Shown piece by piece: positions 44,159 through 52,229 of a stretch of 64,000 nucleotides of DNA. Both the position numbers and the translations under genes were made by a program. The notes below the pieces were generated by a model. It searched no databases, was not told where the DNA came from, and saw only the letters and a program-made list of their open reading frames with translations. Within the stretch, counting starts at the first letter, position 1; every line of letters starts with the position of its first letter. Source of the stretch: Hyphomicrobium sp. CS1BSMeth3 (GTDB taxonomy: Bacteria > Pseudomonadota > Alphaproteobacteria > Rhizobiales > Hyphomicrobiaceae); the NCBI RefSeq assembly GCF_900117415.1, contig NZ_FPEI01000003.1:62001-126000 (forward strand). The letters run 5' to 3'.

Positions 44159-45055
44159 ATGGGGTGGACAAGCCGGTATTCCGCTTCCGTCCGTGCAATG
44201 TCTTCCACCGCGCCCAAACGGCCACACATCGACAGCGCCATGCTCACGAACCGCGGAAATTCAGGGCATTGCATCCCTCGATGCGTGGTGATCACCGGCG
44301 CGAGCCGCGGACTCGGTCGCGCGCTGGCACACGCCTATGCAAAGCCGGGCATGTTGCTCGGCCTCGTCGCCCGCGATGAAGCGGCGCTCGCCGCCGTTGC
44401 CGACGAATGCGGCCAGCAAGGCGCCGAGGTCGTCGTGCTCTCGGCCGATGTCACCAAGCCGGACGCGCTTTCAGCTTGGCTCGCCGCTCTCGATGGCCGG
44501 CGCCCGATCGATCTGCTCATCGCCAATGCCGGCCATTTCGATGGTCGCCGCCCGGGCGCGCCCCACGAGGATCTCGAACTCGCGGTCAGCCAGCTCCGGA
44601 TCAACCTCGAAGGGACCATACGAACGATCGACGCCGTGGCCCCGCTCATGCGCGCGCGCAGTCGTGGCCACGTCGCCGCGATCTCGTCGCTTGCCGCCGT
44701 CTTCCCGCTCGCCGATGCGCCCGCCTACAGCGCCTCGAAAGCAGGTCTCAGCGCCTACTGCGAGGCCTTGCGCGGACTTCTCGCGCCGTCGGGCATCCGG
44801 GTGAGCGTCATTTCTCCGGGCCACATCGCGACCCGCCAGACGGAGATCCACGACGGCGCTCTGCCGCTCCTGATGTCGCCGGAATGTGCAGCACGCCGGA
44901 TCGTGTCGGGACTCGCACGTCGACAGTCCCGCATCTGGCTCCCGGCGCGCCTCGCGCTCCTTGCGCAGCTCGGCCGTCTGCTGCCGCTGCCCCTTCGCCT
45001 GCTTGCCGGTCGGCGACTGCGCTTTGCCGTCCGCGATCCTGCGCGCGCGAACTGA
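44159..45055 (+). CDS. rkpH: SDR ketoreductase (RkpH-like)
   Basis: Up to 298 residues. The start is uncertain: ATGs at 44159, 44198 and 44240 are in frame, and only the first has an AGAGG, rather far upstream. The cofactor motif TGASRGLG and YSASK are visible, along with NAG. The C-terminal ~50 residues (LPARLALLAQLGRLLPLPLRLL) are hydrophobic and may bind the membrane. It is transcribed away from rkpA across a short shared region. Known RkpH works in capsule lipid synthesis. The fold resembles 3-ketosphinganine reductase-type SDRs, which fits reduction of the ketone made by an AOS. Confidence 0.85.
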   Translation: MGWTSRYSASVRAMSSTAPKRPHIDSAMLTNRGNSGHCIPRCVVITGASRGLGRALAHAYAKPGMLLGLVARDEAALAAVADECGQQGAEVVVLSADVTKPDALSAWLAALDGRRPIDLLIANAGHFDGRRPGAPHEDLELAVSQLRINLEGTIRTIDAVAPLMRARSRGHVAAISSLAAVFPLADAPAYSASKAGLSAYCEALRGLLAPSGIRVSVISPGHIATRQTEIHDGALPLLMSPECAARRIVSGLARRQSRIWLPARLALLAQLGRLLPLPLRLLAGRRLRFAVRDPARAN

Positions 45056-45132
45056 GGCCGCAAAAGCTTATCCCCGCCCAACGAACGCTGGCTAGATTTT
45101 CAGGCGCAACCTGATGGCCAGAAAGCGCATCC

Positions 45133-47820
45133 ATGGCGGACACTCCCAACCTCGGCCTCCCTTACATCATGGCCGCCCAGGCCCAGAAGCACGTGACGCA
45201 CAACGAGGCCATCCGCGCCCTCGACGCGCTCGTGCATCTGGCCGTCATCGCCCGCGACATCGCGGCGCCACCAGTCTCGCCGGCCGATGGTGATCGCTAC
45301 ATCGTCGCAGCGGGAGGCACGGGTGCCTGGACCGGCCATGATCTCGAGATCGCCGCCTTCCAGGACGGCGCGTGGGCCTTCTTCGCGCCGCGCCCCGGCT
45401 GGCGCGCCTGGATCGTCGGCGAAAGCGCGCTCAGGGCCTGGAGCGGCAGCGCCTGGGTCGCCGTCGGCGGAGGCGAGGGCGGTGGCGATGGTGGCGATGG
45501 TGCATTCGACACGCTTGGCATCAACGCGACGGCCGACGAGACCAACCGCCTCGCGCTTTCTTCGCCGGCATCACTTTTCAATCACGCCGGCGCCGGCCAT
45601 CAGGTCAAAGTCAACAAGGCCGAAGCCGACGATACAGCCTCCTTCCTCTTCCAAACCGCCTTCTCCGGCCGCGCCGAGATGGGCACAGCGGGCGACGACG
45701 ACTTTCATTTCAAGGTGAGCCCCGACGGCACCGCATGGCGCGAGGCCATTCTCATCGACAAGACCACCGGCGCGGTCTCATTCCCCTCGGGCGTCGATAT
45801 CGAGAACCCCGGCCTGCCGAGCGGCGGCGCCACCGGCCAAGTGCTCGCCAAGGCCTCGAACGACGATGGCGACGTGGCATGGACCACGCCCGCTGGCGGC
45901 GGCGACATGCTCGCCAGCGTCTATGACCCGAACGGCATCGCGGCCGATGTCTTCGCCCGCGCCAATCACACTGGCGCACAGCCCATCGACACCATCACCG
46001 GCCTCCAATCCGCGCTCGACAGCAAAGCGGCAGCATCGCACGGACACGCGATCGCGGATGTGACCGGCCTGCAATCCGCCTTGGACGACAAGGCTTCCTC
46101 GTCCCACGCCCACGACGACCGCTACTACACCGAAGGCGAAATCGACAGCGCGCTCGCTGGCAAAGCGAACACGAGCCATGGCCACGCCATCAGCGATGTC
46201 ACCGGTCTGCAGACAGCCCTGGACGGCAAGGCATCGAGCGGCCACGACCACGCCTTTGCCGATCTCACGTCGACGCCGACGACGCTTTCCGGCTACGGCA
46301 TCACCGACGCCGCGACCACTGCCCAGGGTGCCCTCGCCGAGAGCGCCGTGCAGCCGGGCGACGCCGCCATCTTCGACACCCTCGGCATCAACGCAACGGC
46401 CGACGAGACCAACCGCCTCGCGCTTTCCTCGCCGGCATCACTCTTCAATCATGCCGGCGCCGGCCATCAGCTCAAGCTCAACAAGGCCGAAACCGGCGAT
46501 ACCGCGTCGTTCCTCTTCCAGACCGCCTTCTCCGGCCGCGCCGAGATGGGCACGGCGGGCGACGACGATTTCCACTTCAAGGTGAGCCCCGACGGCACCG
46601 CGTGGCGCGAGGCCATTCTCATCGACAAGGCCACCGGCGCGGTCTCCTTCCCCTCGGGCGTCGATATCGAGAACCCTGGTCTGCCGAGCGGCGGCGCCAC
46701 CGGCCAGGTGCTCGCCAAGGCCTCCAACGACGACGGCGACGTGGCATGGACCACGCCCGCTGGCGGCGGCGACATGCTCGCGAGCGTCTACGACCCGAAC
46801 AGCATCGCGGCCGACGCCTTCGACCGCGCCAATCACACTGGCGCACAGCCCATCGACACCATCACCGGTCTGCAGACGGCGCTCGATGACAAAGCCACGA
46901 TCGAGCCGGGCATCAATGCCCAGTCCGGCACCACCTACACGCTGACGCTCGGCGATCGCGGCGGCCTCGTCACGATGAACCACGCAGGCGCAAACACGCT
47001 GACGATCCCCGCCCATGCCAGCGTCGCCTTCCCCATTGGCACGATCATCAGCGTCATCCAGCTCGGCGTCGGCACGACGACGATCGCCGGCGACACGGGC
47101 GTCACCCTCAACGGCACGCCCGCCGGCTCCGGCAATATCGGCGGCCGCTTTCAGGCCGCCGCGCTCCTCAAGACCGCAACCGACGCCTGGACCGTCTCCG
47201 GCGACTTCGGAGAGTCGGCCATTACGGCCACGGCCCGGACACTGCTCGCGCAGGCAACGCACACCCTCATGCGGACAGTCGGCCTCGGCCTCAGCACGGA
47301 CGGCTCCAATCTTGTTGCTGCCACGGACTACGCAGCCATGCGCGCCCTGCTCGCCATCACGCAGGCAGATGTTTCGGGCCTCGGCACGGGCGCATCCCCA
47401 CAGTTCACCGCCCTCAACATCGGCCACGCTTCCGACACGACACTCGGGCGCACGGCAGCGGGCATTCTCAATGTCGAGGGCCGCGACCTCGCCCTCGCCG
47501 AACCCGGCGTGAATGCGCAAACCGGCACGAGCTACACGCTCAACCTCGCCGACAAGGGCCGCATTGTCACGATGAACAATGCGAACGCGAACACGGTGAC
47601 GATCCCGCCGAACAGCGCCGTCGCCTTTCCTACCGGCGCCATCATCGACGTCCTGCGCATCGGCGCCGGCGCGACCACGCTCCAGGCCGCGACAGGCGTA
47701 ACGATCAACGGTCTCTCGGGCGGCGCGGCCACCATCGCCAAGCGCTGGCAGGGCGCCGCGCTGGCCAAGATCGGCACGGACACCTGGGTGATCTCCGGCG
47801 CCATTGGAGACGACGAATGA
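45133..47820 (+). CDS. DUF2793-type phage/GTA fibre- or spike-like protein with internal duplication
   Basis: A protein of 895 residues. Residues ~4-105 look like DUF2793 (TPNLGLPYIMAAQAQKHVTH, ending GWRAWIVGE). A Gly-rich linker follows (~112-122). Unit A1 spans residues 125-296. Tail-fibre repeats come next (~297-400, of the form HGHAIADVTGLQSALDDKA). Unit A2 spans 414-585 and differs from A1 at nine positions. Two related beta-rich segments follow (~595-698 and ~795-895). There is no signal peptide. Such fibres occur in phages and gene transfer agents. It lies 77 bp after rkpH and overlaps the next gene by ATGA. No capsid, portal, terminase or integrase gene is nearby, so its particle or cellular role is unknown. 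Confidence 0.8.
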   Translation: MADTPNLGLPYIMAAQAQKHVTHNEAIRALDALVHLAVIARDIAAPPVSPADGDRYIVAAGGTGAWTGHDLEIAAFQDGAWAFFAPRPGWRAWIVGESALRAWSGSAWVAVGGGEGGGDGGDGAFDTLGINATADETNRLALSSPASLFNHAGAGHQVKVNKAEADDTASFLFQTAFSGRAEMGTAGDDDFHFKVSPDGTAWREAILIDKTTGAVSFPSGVDIENPGLPSGGATGQVLAKASNDDGDVAWTTPAGGGDMLASVYDPNGIAADVFARANHTGAQPIDTITGLQSALDSKAAASHGHAIADVTGLQSALDDKASSSHAHDDRYYTEGEIDSALAGKANTSHGHAISDVTGLQTALDGKASSGHDHAFADLTSTPTTLSGYGITDAATTAQGALAESAVQPGDAAIFDTLGINATADETNRLALSSPASLFNHAGAGHQLKLNKAETGDTASFLFQTAFSGRAEMGTAGDDDFHFKVSPDGTAWREAILIDKATGAVSFPSGVDIENPGLPSGGATGQVLAKASNDDGDVAWTTPAGGGDMLASVYDPNSIAADAFDRANHTGAQPIDTITGLQTALDDKATIEPGINAQSGTTYTLTLGDRGGLVTMNHAGANTLTIPAHASVAFPIGTIISVIQLGVGTTTIAGDTGVTLNGTPAGSGNIGGRFQAAALLKTATDAWTVSGDFGESAITATARTLLAQATHTLMRTVGLGLSTDGSNLVAATDYAAMRALLAITQADVSGLGTGASPQFTALNIGHASDTTLGRTAAGILNVEGRDLALAEPGVNAQTGTSYTLNLADKGRIVTMNNANANTVTIPPNSAVAFPTGAIIDVLRIGAGATTLQAATGVTINGLSGGAATIAKRWQGAALAKIGTDTWVISGAIGDDE
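45505..46020 (+). repeat. 516-bp direct repeat, copy 1 (in-frame)
   Basis: It encodes residues 125-296 of the fibre-like protein. It starts at TTCGACACGCTTGGCATCAA and ends at CGCGCTCGAC. Copy 2 has exactly the same length with no gaps. Confidence 0.9.
46372..46887 (+). repeat. 516-bp direct repeat, copy 2 (in-frame)
   Basis: It encodes residues 414-585. Only nine of 172 residues differ from copy 1, so the duplication is recent or kept alike by recombination. The 351 bp between the copies hold the HGH/GLQxALD fibre repeats. Confidence 0.9.
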
Positions 47821-48854
47821 GCCTCATGCTGCACAGGGCCGGGCTGCTCCGGCCCTCGCTCTCGCCTCCCGCGCCCACCGCGCCCGATGCCTTCGAGACC
47901 AGCGACTGGTCGATTGCGCCCGGCGACGAGAAGGCCGACGTCACGATCAATGCGCTGCCGGGCAATGGCGGCGCGACCATCACGGACATCGAGTATCGCC
48001 TCGATGGCGACGCGTGGGTGTCATCCGGCGGCACATCCAATTTCACGATCACCGGTCTCACGAACGATCAGGCGTACGATGTCGAGCTCCGCGCCGTGAA
48101 CAGCATCGGCGCAGGCGCGGCGAGCGACACGAAGCAGGTGACGCCGGAAAGCGCCTCCGCGCCCTTCCACCCGCTCGATCTCGCGCCTGAGCTGTTCTTC
48201 CAGATCTCCGATCTCGCCACGCTGAAGCAGGAGCGCACCGGCGCATCGGCGACAACGCCCGCAGGCGTCGGCGATCCTGTCGGCAGCATCCGTAATCTCG
48301 GAACGCTCGGCGGTTGGGCTACAGCTACAGCAGACAGCCGCCGCATGATCCTGCGGCAGACCGGCGGCGGAAAATACTACCTCGAAGCCGATGGCGCTGA
48401 CGACGCTTACGCACTGTCACTTGCCAACTCAGTGGGCGCGCGCACGTCTGTGAGCGGCGTGCGGTCGTCAGGCAATTGGGTTGCGACCACCGACGCGGGC
48501 GGCCCGGCGAATGGCGATTGCCAGGTCTTCGCTGGCGACCTCTATATCGGTTGCCTCGCTGGCAGGATCTACACGCGCGCCGCGCCCAATGTTTCGAGCG
48601 GCAGCGTTGTTGTCATTCGCTCGGGCCCCGGGGCGACGCCCGAGGCGTGGATCAATGGAGGCTCGGCGCTCGGAGGCTTCAGCGACGCCGGCGACCGCGG
48701 GTGGAACGCGAGCATCGCCGCGCTTTTCGCCTACAGCCCCACTGGCGCTGCCGGTGCTGCGCACTACTTCGGCTACTTCAGCAGGTACGCCGATCTGCCG
48801 AGCGGCGATCGCAATGCGGTCGAAGCCTGGATGGCCAGCCAGATGGGGCTCTGA
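47817..48854 (+). CDS. FN3-domain fibre/spike companion protein
   Basis: A protein of 345 residues starting inside the stop codon of the preceding gene (ATGA). A fibronectin type III-like domain spans ~25-108 (DITINALPGN-like strands, ITGLTNDQAYDVELRAVNSIGAG). The rest is beta-rich and resembles a lectin-like LamG fold; it ends in YFSRYADLPSGDRNAVEAWM, a tail often seen in phage-type receptor-binding proteins. There is no signal peptide. It pairs with the DUF2793-type gene as a two-gene unit and may be the receptor-binding tip. It converges on the second KpsC-like gene with a 13-bp gap. Confidence 0.75.
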   Translation: MSLMLHRAGLLRPSLSPPAPTAPDAFETSDWSIAPGDEKADVTINALPGNGGATITDIEYRLDGDAWVSSGGTSNFTITGLTNDQAYDVELRAVNSIGAGAASDTKQVTPESASAPFHPLDLAPELFFQISDLATLKQERTGASATTPAGVGDPVGSIRNLGTLGGWATATADSRRMILRQTGGGKYYLEADGADDAYALSLANSVGARTSVSGVRSSGNWVATTDAGGPANGDCQVFAGDLYIGCLAGRIYTRAAPNVSSGSVVVIRSGPGATPEAWINGGSALGGFSDAGDRGWNASIAALFAYSPTGAAGAAHYFGYFSRYADLPSGDRNAVEAWMASQMGL

Positions 48855-48867
48855 AGCGGCGTCGCAC

Positions 48868-49989
48868 TCAGCGCGCGGGCACAAGCTCGCGTGCTGGGTT
48901 TGATTTGCGCGAACTCCACCAGATACCCACCCTACTTTCGGCATTCATGCGGCGCCGATCCCGCACGAGCTGATCGACAGCAGCCTCGAAGCTGATCCTC
49001 TGCCCGGAGCCGACATCCGCGTAGATGGCGTAGTCGAAATAGGCGGCCGCGAATACCTCGGCGAGCTTTGGCCGCGCCACGCGCCGCGAGATCGGCAACC
49101 GGTCGTCCGTCAATCCCCAGCCCGCATAGAACGGCGCGCCGAAGCAGGTCACCGGCACGCCTGCCATCAGCGCCTCGAAGCCGAGCTGGCTGCTCACCAC
49201 ATAGACATGATCGACCACCTCGATCAGCGACCACGGGTTGACCCTTTCGGCGATCACGCGCACGCCATCGATCGCGCCCGCTTGCTCTGCGAGATAGCCT
49301 CGCTTCGCGCCGCTCACGACCTCCGGGTGGACCTTCACCAGGATCTCGGCGCCCGGATGCTCTGCCTGAGCCGCAGCGAGCATCCTCCCGAACGTGCTCT
49401 CCTCCGCGGCGCCTCCCGCAACCGAAGCATCGCCGCGCGTCTGATCGACCACCAGCACGCGCTTCCTGCTGCCGCGCGGCGCGAGCCCAAGCGCCGCCAC
49501 ATCGAAGCGCGGCGCATCGTTGTACTTGGAGACCGCCTCGGCGCGAAGGCGCGCCATTCCCCTCTCTGCACGCAGCATGGTCTCACTGTCCGTCGCGCCG
49601 ACACGTTCCGTGATCAGTCGCTCGAGATCGGATGGCGCCGCCGCGTCATAGTAGATGCCGCTATGGTCCAGGATCAGCGATCGCGGAAGCTCGCGAGGCC
49701 CCGGGCGCAAGGAACGTATCCAGCCATCCTCGATGGCCACGTAGGTCTTGCCGTAGTGCCGTGCAAGCCTGCGTGCGGAAGCCGCCGTCGCCTTGTGCCC
49801 CCAGCCGACCACCACGTCATACGCCCCGGGTCCGACGAGCCGCGGCCAGCGGACCAGCTCGTAGCCTGCGGCCCCCCGAAGCACATGCCGTAGTCGCCAG
49901 ATGCCGCTCGACAGCGTCGCTGCGTTGATGTCCTGCATTCCCACCTGCCACAACCATAAGTGGTTGCAAAACAAGGTCGGAGGGGCCAT
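48868..49989 (-). CDS. kpsC: Second KpsC-like capsule Kdo-transferase, single-domain
   Basis: A protein of 373 residues from ATG 49989 (GGAG about nine bases upstream); ATG 49938 is an alternative. It carries the KpsC markers AIEDGWIRSLRPGP, LDHSGIYYDAAAPSDLERLI, KVHPEVVSGAKRGYL and FGAPFYAGWGLTDD. It differs clearly from the product of 33897-35135, so the two may each do the job of one half of E. coli KpsC (alternating Kdo linkages). It diverges from the exporter operon across an AT-richer region. Confidence 0.86.
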   Translation of the reverse strand: MAPPTLFCNHLWLWQVGMQDINAATLSSGIWRLRHVLRGAAGYELVRWPRLVGPGAYDVVVGWGHKATAASARRLARHYGKTYVAIEDGWIRSLRPGPRELPRSLILDHSGIYYDAAAPSDLERLITERVGATDSETMLRAERGMARLRAEAVSKYNDAPRFDVAALGLAPRGSRKRVLVVDQTRGDASVAGGAAEESTFGRMLAAAQAEHPGAEILVKVHPEVVSGAKRGYLAEQAGAIDGVRVIAERVNPWSLIEVVDHVYVVSSQLGFEALMAGVPVTCFGAPFYAGWGLTDDRLPISRRVARPKLAEVFAAAYFDYAIYADVGSGQRISFEAAVDQLVRDRRRMNAESRVGIWWSSRKSNPARELVPAR

Positions 49990-50138
49990 TGCTGTAAACT
50001 CCAATCCGCAATCACAGGATGTAGAAAACGGGGAAGGCCATTCTGGTCGCAGCATTCCTCAGGCGCAGCATCAGGCATCAAGAGTAAGAATATTCGGCAA
50101 ATTATTCAGCTTATCAGCGCCCGATCCGATTATCCGCA

Positions 50139-50154
50139 GTTGCCCGAGGGCAAC
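50139..50154. promoter_or_regulatory. Perfect palindrome in the kpsC/exporter divergent region
   Basis: GTTGCCC, two bases, GGGCAAC. It lies within 49990-50280, a region clearly more AT-rich than the surroundings, 127 bp before the exporter start codon. It could be an operator for a dimeric regulator. No known regulator site is recognised. Confidence 0.35.
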
Positions 50155-50280
50155 ATCTCTTTCCCGCGACAACTACTCAAGATTGTGGATGCGGGCGAAG
50201 AATGTTAGTTTGCCTTCGAGCTCCTCCATGAGCTTTCTCTATCTCAAGTAGTCATAGAGCCGCGGCGCCCATAGAGGACG

Positions 50281-51447
50281 ATGATGCTGTTGCTGCCTGC
50301 CAGGCGGTGCCTGCGCGCCGCGCTCATCGGCCTTTTCACGCTGGTCGGCCTCGCCATGGCCGGCTGCGGCATCATACCGACAACCGGGCCGCTCTCCCGC
50401 GAGATCGGCGGCACGCCTGAGACCACCCCCACCTCCGAGTATGTCGTCATCGACATCAACCAAGCCGTCATCCGCGCCATCGGTGGCACGCGGCACGGTG
50501 GCTTCGCCAGCCTCATGCGCACGGGCTCGGCGCCGAAAGCCCGCATCGGCGCCGGCGACATCCTCGCCGTCACTGTCTACGAGGCCGGCGAGGGCGGGCT
50601 TTTCACCGGCAAGGAGCAGCGGCACGCGGCCTTCCCGGCGCTCCAGGTCGACCAGCAGGGTCACATCTCGCTTCCCTATGCCGGCCTTCTCAAGGTCGAT
50701 GACCGCACGCCGCACGAAGTGCAGAAGCTCATCGTCGAGCGCCTCCAGGGCCGCGCCATCCAGCCCCAGGTCGTCGTCTCGATCACCAGCACCGAGAGCA
50801 ACACGTTCGTCCTCGCCGGTGATGTCACCAACCCGGGACGCTACGCCCTCTCGACCACCGGTGATCGCCTGCTCGATGTCATCGCCAAGGCAGGTGGCGC
50901 ACGCCATCCCGCGCGCGAGGTGTACGTGACCTTCGTGCGCGGCCAGGAGCGCGGCACGCAACTCCTCGAGAAGATCATCGACGACCAGAGCGAGAACATC
51001 TTCATCCTCGCCGGCGACCGCATCTACATCAACCACGACCCCAAGCGCTATACGGTCTTCGGTGCGGTTCACAAGCCGGGCGCCTACGTGTTTCCCGCCT
51101 CGCAGGTCAATGTTCTCGAAGCCATGGCGCTCGCCGGCGGGCTCCTCGACGAGCGCGCCGATGCCACGGGCATCTTCATCTTCCGCTACGAGAACGCGGC
51201 CATCATTCGCGCCATCCAGCCCGATGCCCCACAGTTCGGAAGCACCGGCACCGTACCCACCGTCTACCGCCTCAGCCTGCGTGATCCGGGCAGCTACTTC
51301 TACGCCCGCGGCTTTCTGCTCCGTGACAAGGACGTCGTCTACATCGCCAATGCCCCCGGCGTCGAGATTGCCAAGGTCCTCCGGCTGATCGATCTCGGCA
51401 CGCGCTCCTTCGGCAATCTCCGTGGCAATGTCCGCGCCTTCGACTGA
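50281..51447 (+). CDS. Capsule polysaccharide export outer-membrane lipoprotein (Wza/KpsD-like)
   Basis: A protein of 388 residues. A lipoprotein signal (LIGLFTLVGLAMAGC, lipid-attached Cys ~residue 29) is followed by the Poly_export domain (~85-175: RIGAGDILAVTVYEAG, QVDQQGHISLPYAGLL) and two SLBB-type segments (FVLAGDVTNPGRYAL and TVFGAVHKPGAYVFP). It would form the outer-membrane channel. It is the first gene of an exporter operon; kpsM begins inside its 3' end. E. coli KpsD is longer, so Wza-like is the closer comparison in length. Confidence 0.92.
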   Translation: MMLLLPARRCLRAALIGLFTLVGLAMAGCGIIPTTGPLSREIGGTPETTPTSEYVVIDINQAVIRAIGGTRHGGFASLMRTGSAPKARIGAGDILAVTVYEAGEGGLFTGKEQRHAAFPALQVDQQGHISLPYAGLLKVDDRTPHEVQKLIVERLQGRAIQPQVVVSITSTESNTFVLAGDVTNPGRYALSTTGDRLLDVIAKAGGARHPAREVYVTFVRGQERGTQLLEKIIDDQSENIFILAGDRIYINHDPKRYTVFGAVHKPGAYVFPASQVNVLEAMALAGGLLDERADATGIFIFRYENAAIIRAIQPDAPQFGSTGTVPTVYRLSLRDPGSYFYARGFLLRDKDVVYIANAPGVEIAKVLRLIDLGTRSFGNLRGNVRAFD

Positions 51448-52228
51448 CATCGCCGCACGCCGCGGCAGCCCGCTCGCCATCATGGCGCGTGTCGTCGCCG
51501 CGCTGCTCCTGCGCGAGACCCGCGTCCGCTTCGGCCGCGCGCAGATCGGCTATCTCTGGGCGATTATCGAGCCGCTCGGCGGCGTTCTCGTGCTCGCCTT
51601 CGCCTTCCAACTGATCGGCCGCGTACCGGACGTCGGCCAGAGCCTCCTTCTTTTTCTCGCCATCGGCATGCTCGGCTTCAGCCTGCAGCGTCGCCTCACC
51701 GTGCAACTCGGCAATGCCTTCGACGCCAACAAGGCGCTCCTGCACTTCCCGGTCGTCAAGCGCATCGACACGCTCATCGCGCGGAGTATCCTCGAGATCG
51801 CAACGAGCCTCCTATCGATGATGATCATCATCGCCGGGCTCGTCCTCATCGAGGGTGCGCCCCCGCCCGCCCGCCTCGACATCTTCGTGGCCGGCATTGC
51901 GGCGCTGGCGCTCCTCGGCTTCGGTCTCGGCACCTTGAACGCCATTCTGAATGCGCACTTCCGCTCGTGGCGTCACATCGAAGGCCTGATCAGCCGCCCG
52001 CTCTTCCTGATGTCGGGCGTCTTCTTCACGCCCGTCATGCTGCCCTCCGCCGTCAGCGACATTCTGGTGTGGAACCCGGTCCTGCACGGCATCGAATGGC
52101 TCCGCTATGGCTACTACGAAGGCTATCGTCCCGACTTCATCAGCGCCGAGTACCTGATCGGCTGGGGCCTCACCACGACGCTCGCCGGCCTCGCTGCCGA
52201 ACGCTTCCTGCCGCCGGGCGAGACCTGA
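51422..52228 (+). CDS. kpsM: Capsule ABC transporter permease (KpsM-like)
   Basis: Up to 268 residues; GTG 51422 or ATG 51428, both inside the end of the preceding gene. Six membrane segments are visible (WAIIEPLGGVLVLAFAFQLI; LLLFLAIGMLGFSL; the tract around SLLSMMIIIAGLVLI; IAALALLGFGLGTLNAIL; LFLMSGVFFTPVMLP; LIGWGLTTTLAGLAAE). RFGRAQIGYLWAIIEP is the typical KpsM/ABC-2 start. It moves the lipid-linked capsule chain across the inner membrane. kpsT follows after one base. Confidence 0.92.
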   Translation: MAMSAPSTDIAARRGSPLAIMARVVAALLLRETRVRFGRAQIGYLWAIIEPLGGVLVLAFAFQLIGRVPDVGQSLLLFLAIGMLGFSLQRRLTVQLGNAFDANKALLHFPVVKRIDTLIARSILEIATSLLSMMIIIAGLVLIEGAPPPARLDIFVAGIAALALLGFGLGTLNAILNAHFRSWRHIEGLISRPLFLMSGVFFTPVMLPSAVSDILVWNPVLHGIEWLRYGYYEGYRPDFISAEYLIGWGLTTTLAGLAAERFLPPGET

Positions 52229-52229
52229 C

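Noticed and set aside
46020-46371. Short repeated units (HGH/GLQxALD) that might be taken for a CRISPR-like array
   Set aside because: The repeats are in frame inside a protein gene, vary in sequence as fibre repeats do, and have no constant spacer length or cas genes nearby.
45133-48854. Prophage remnant covering the whole region
   Set aside because: Only fibre-like genes are present. No integrase, terminase, portal, capsid, lysis gene or att repeat was seen on either side, and both flanks are capsule genes. A captured cassette remains possible.
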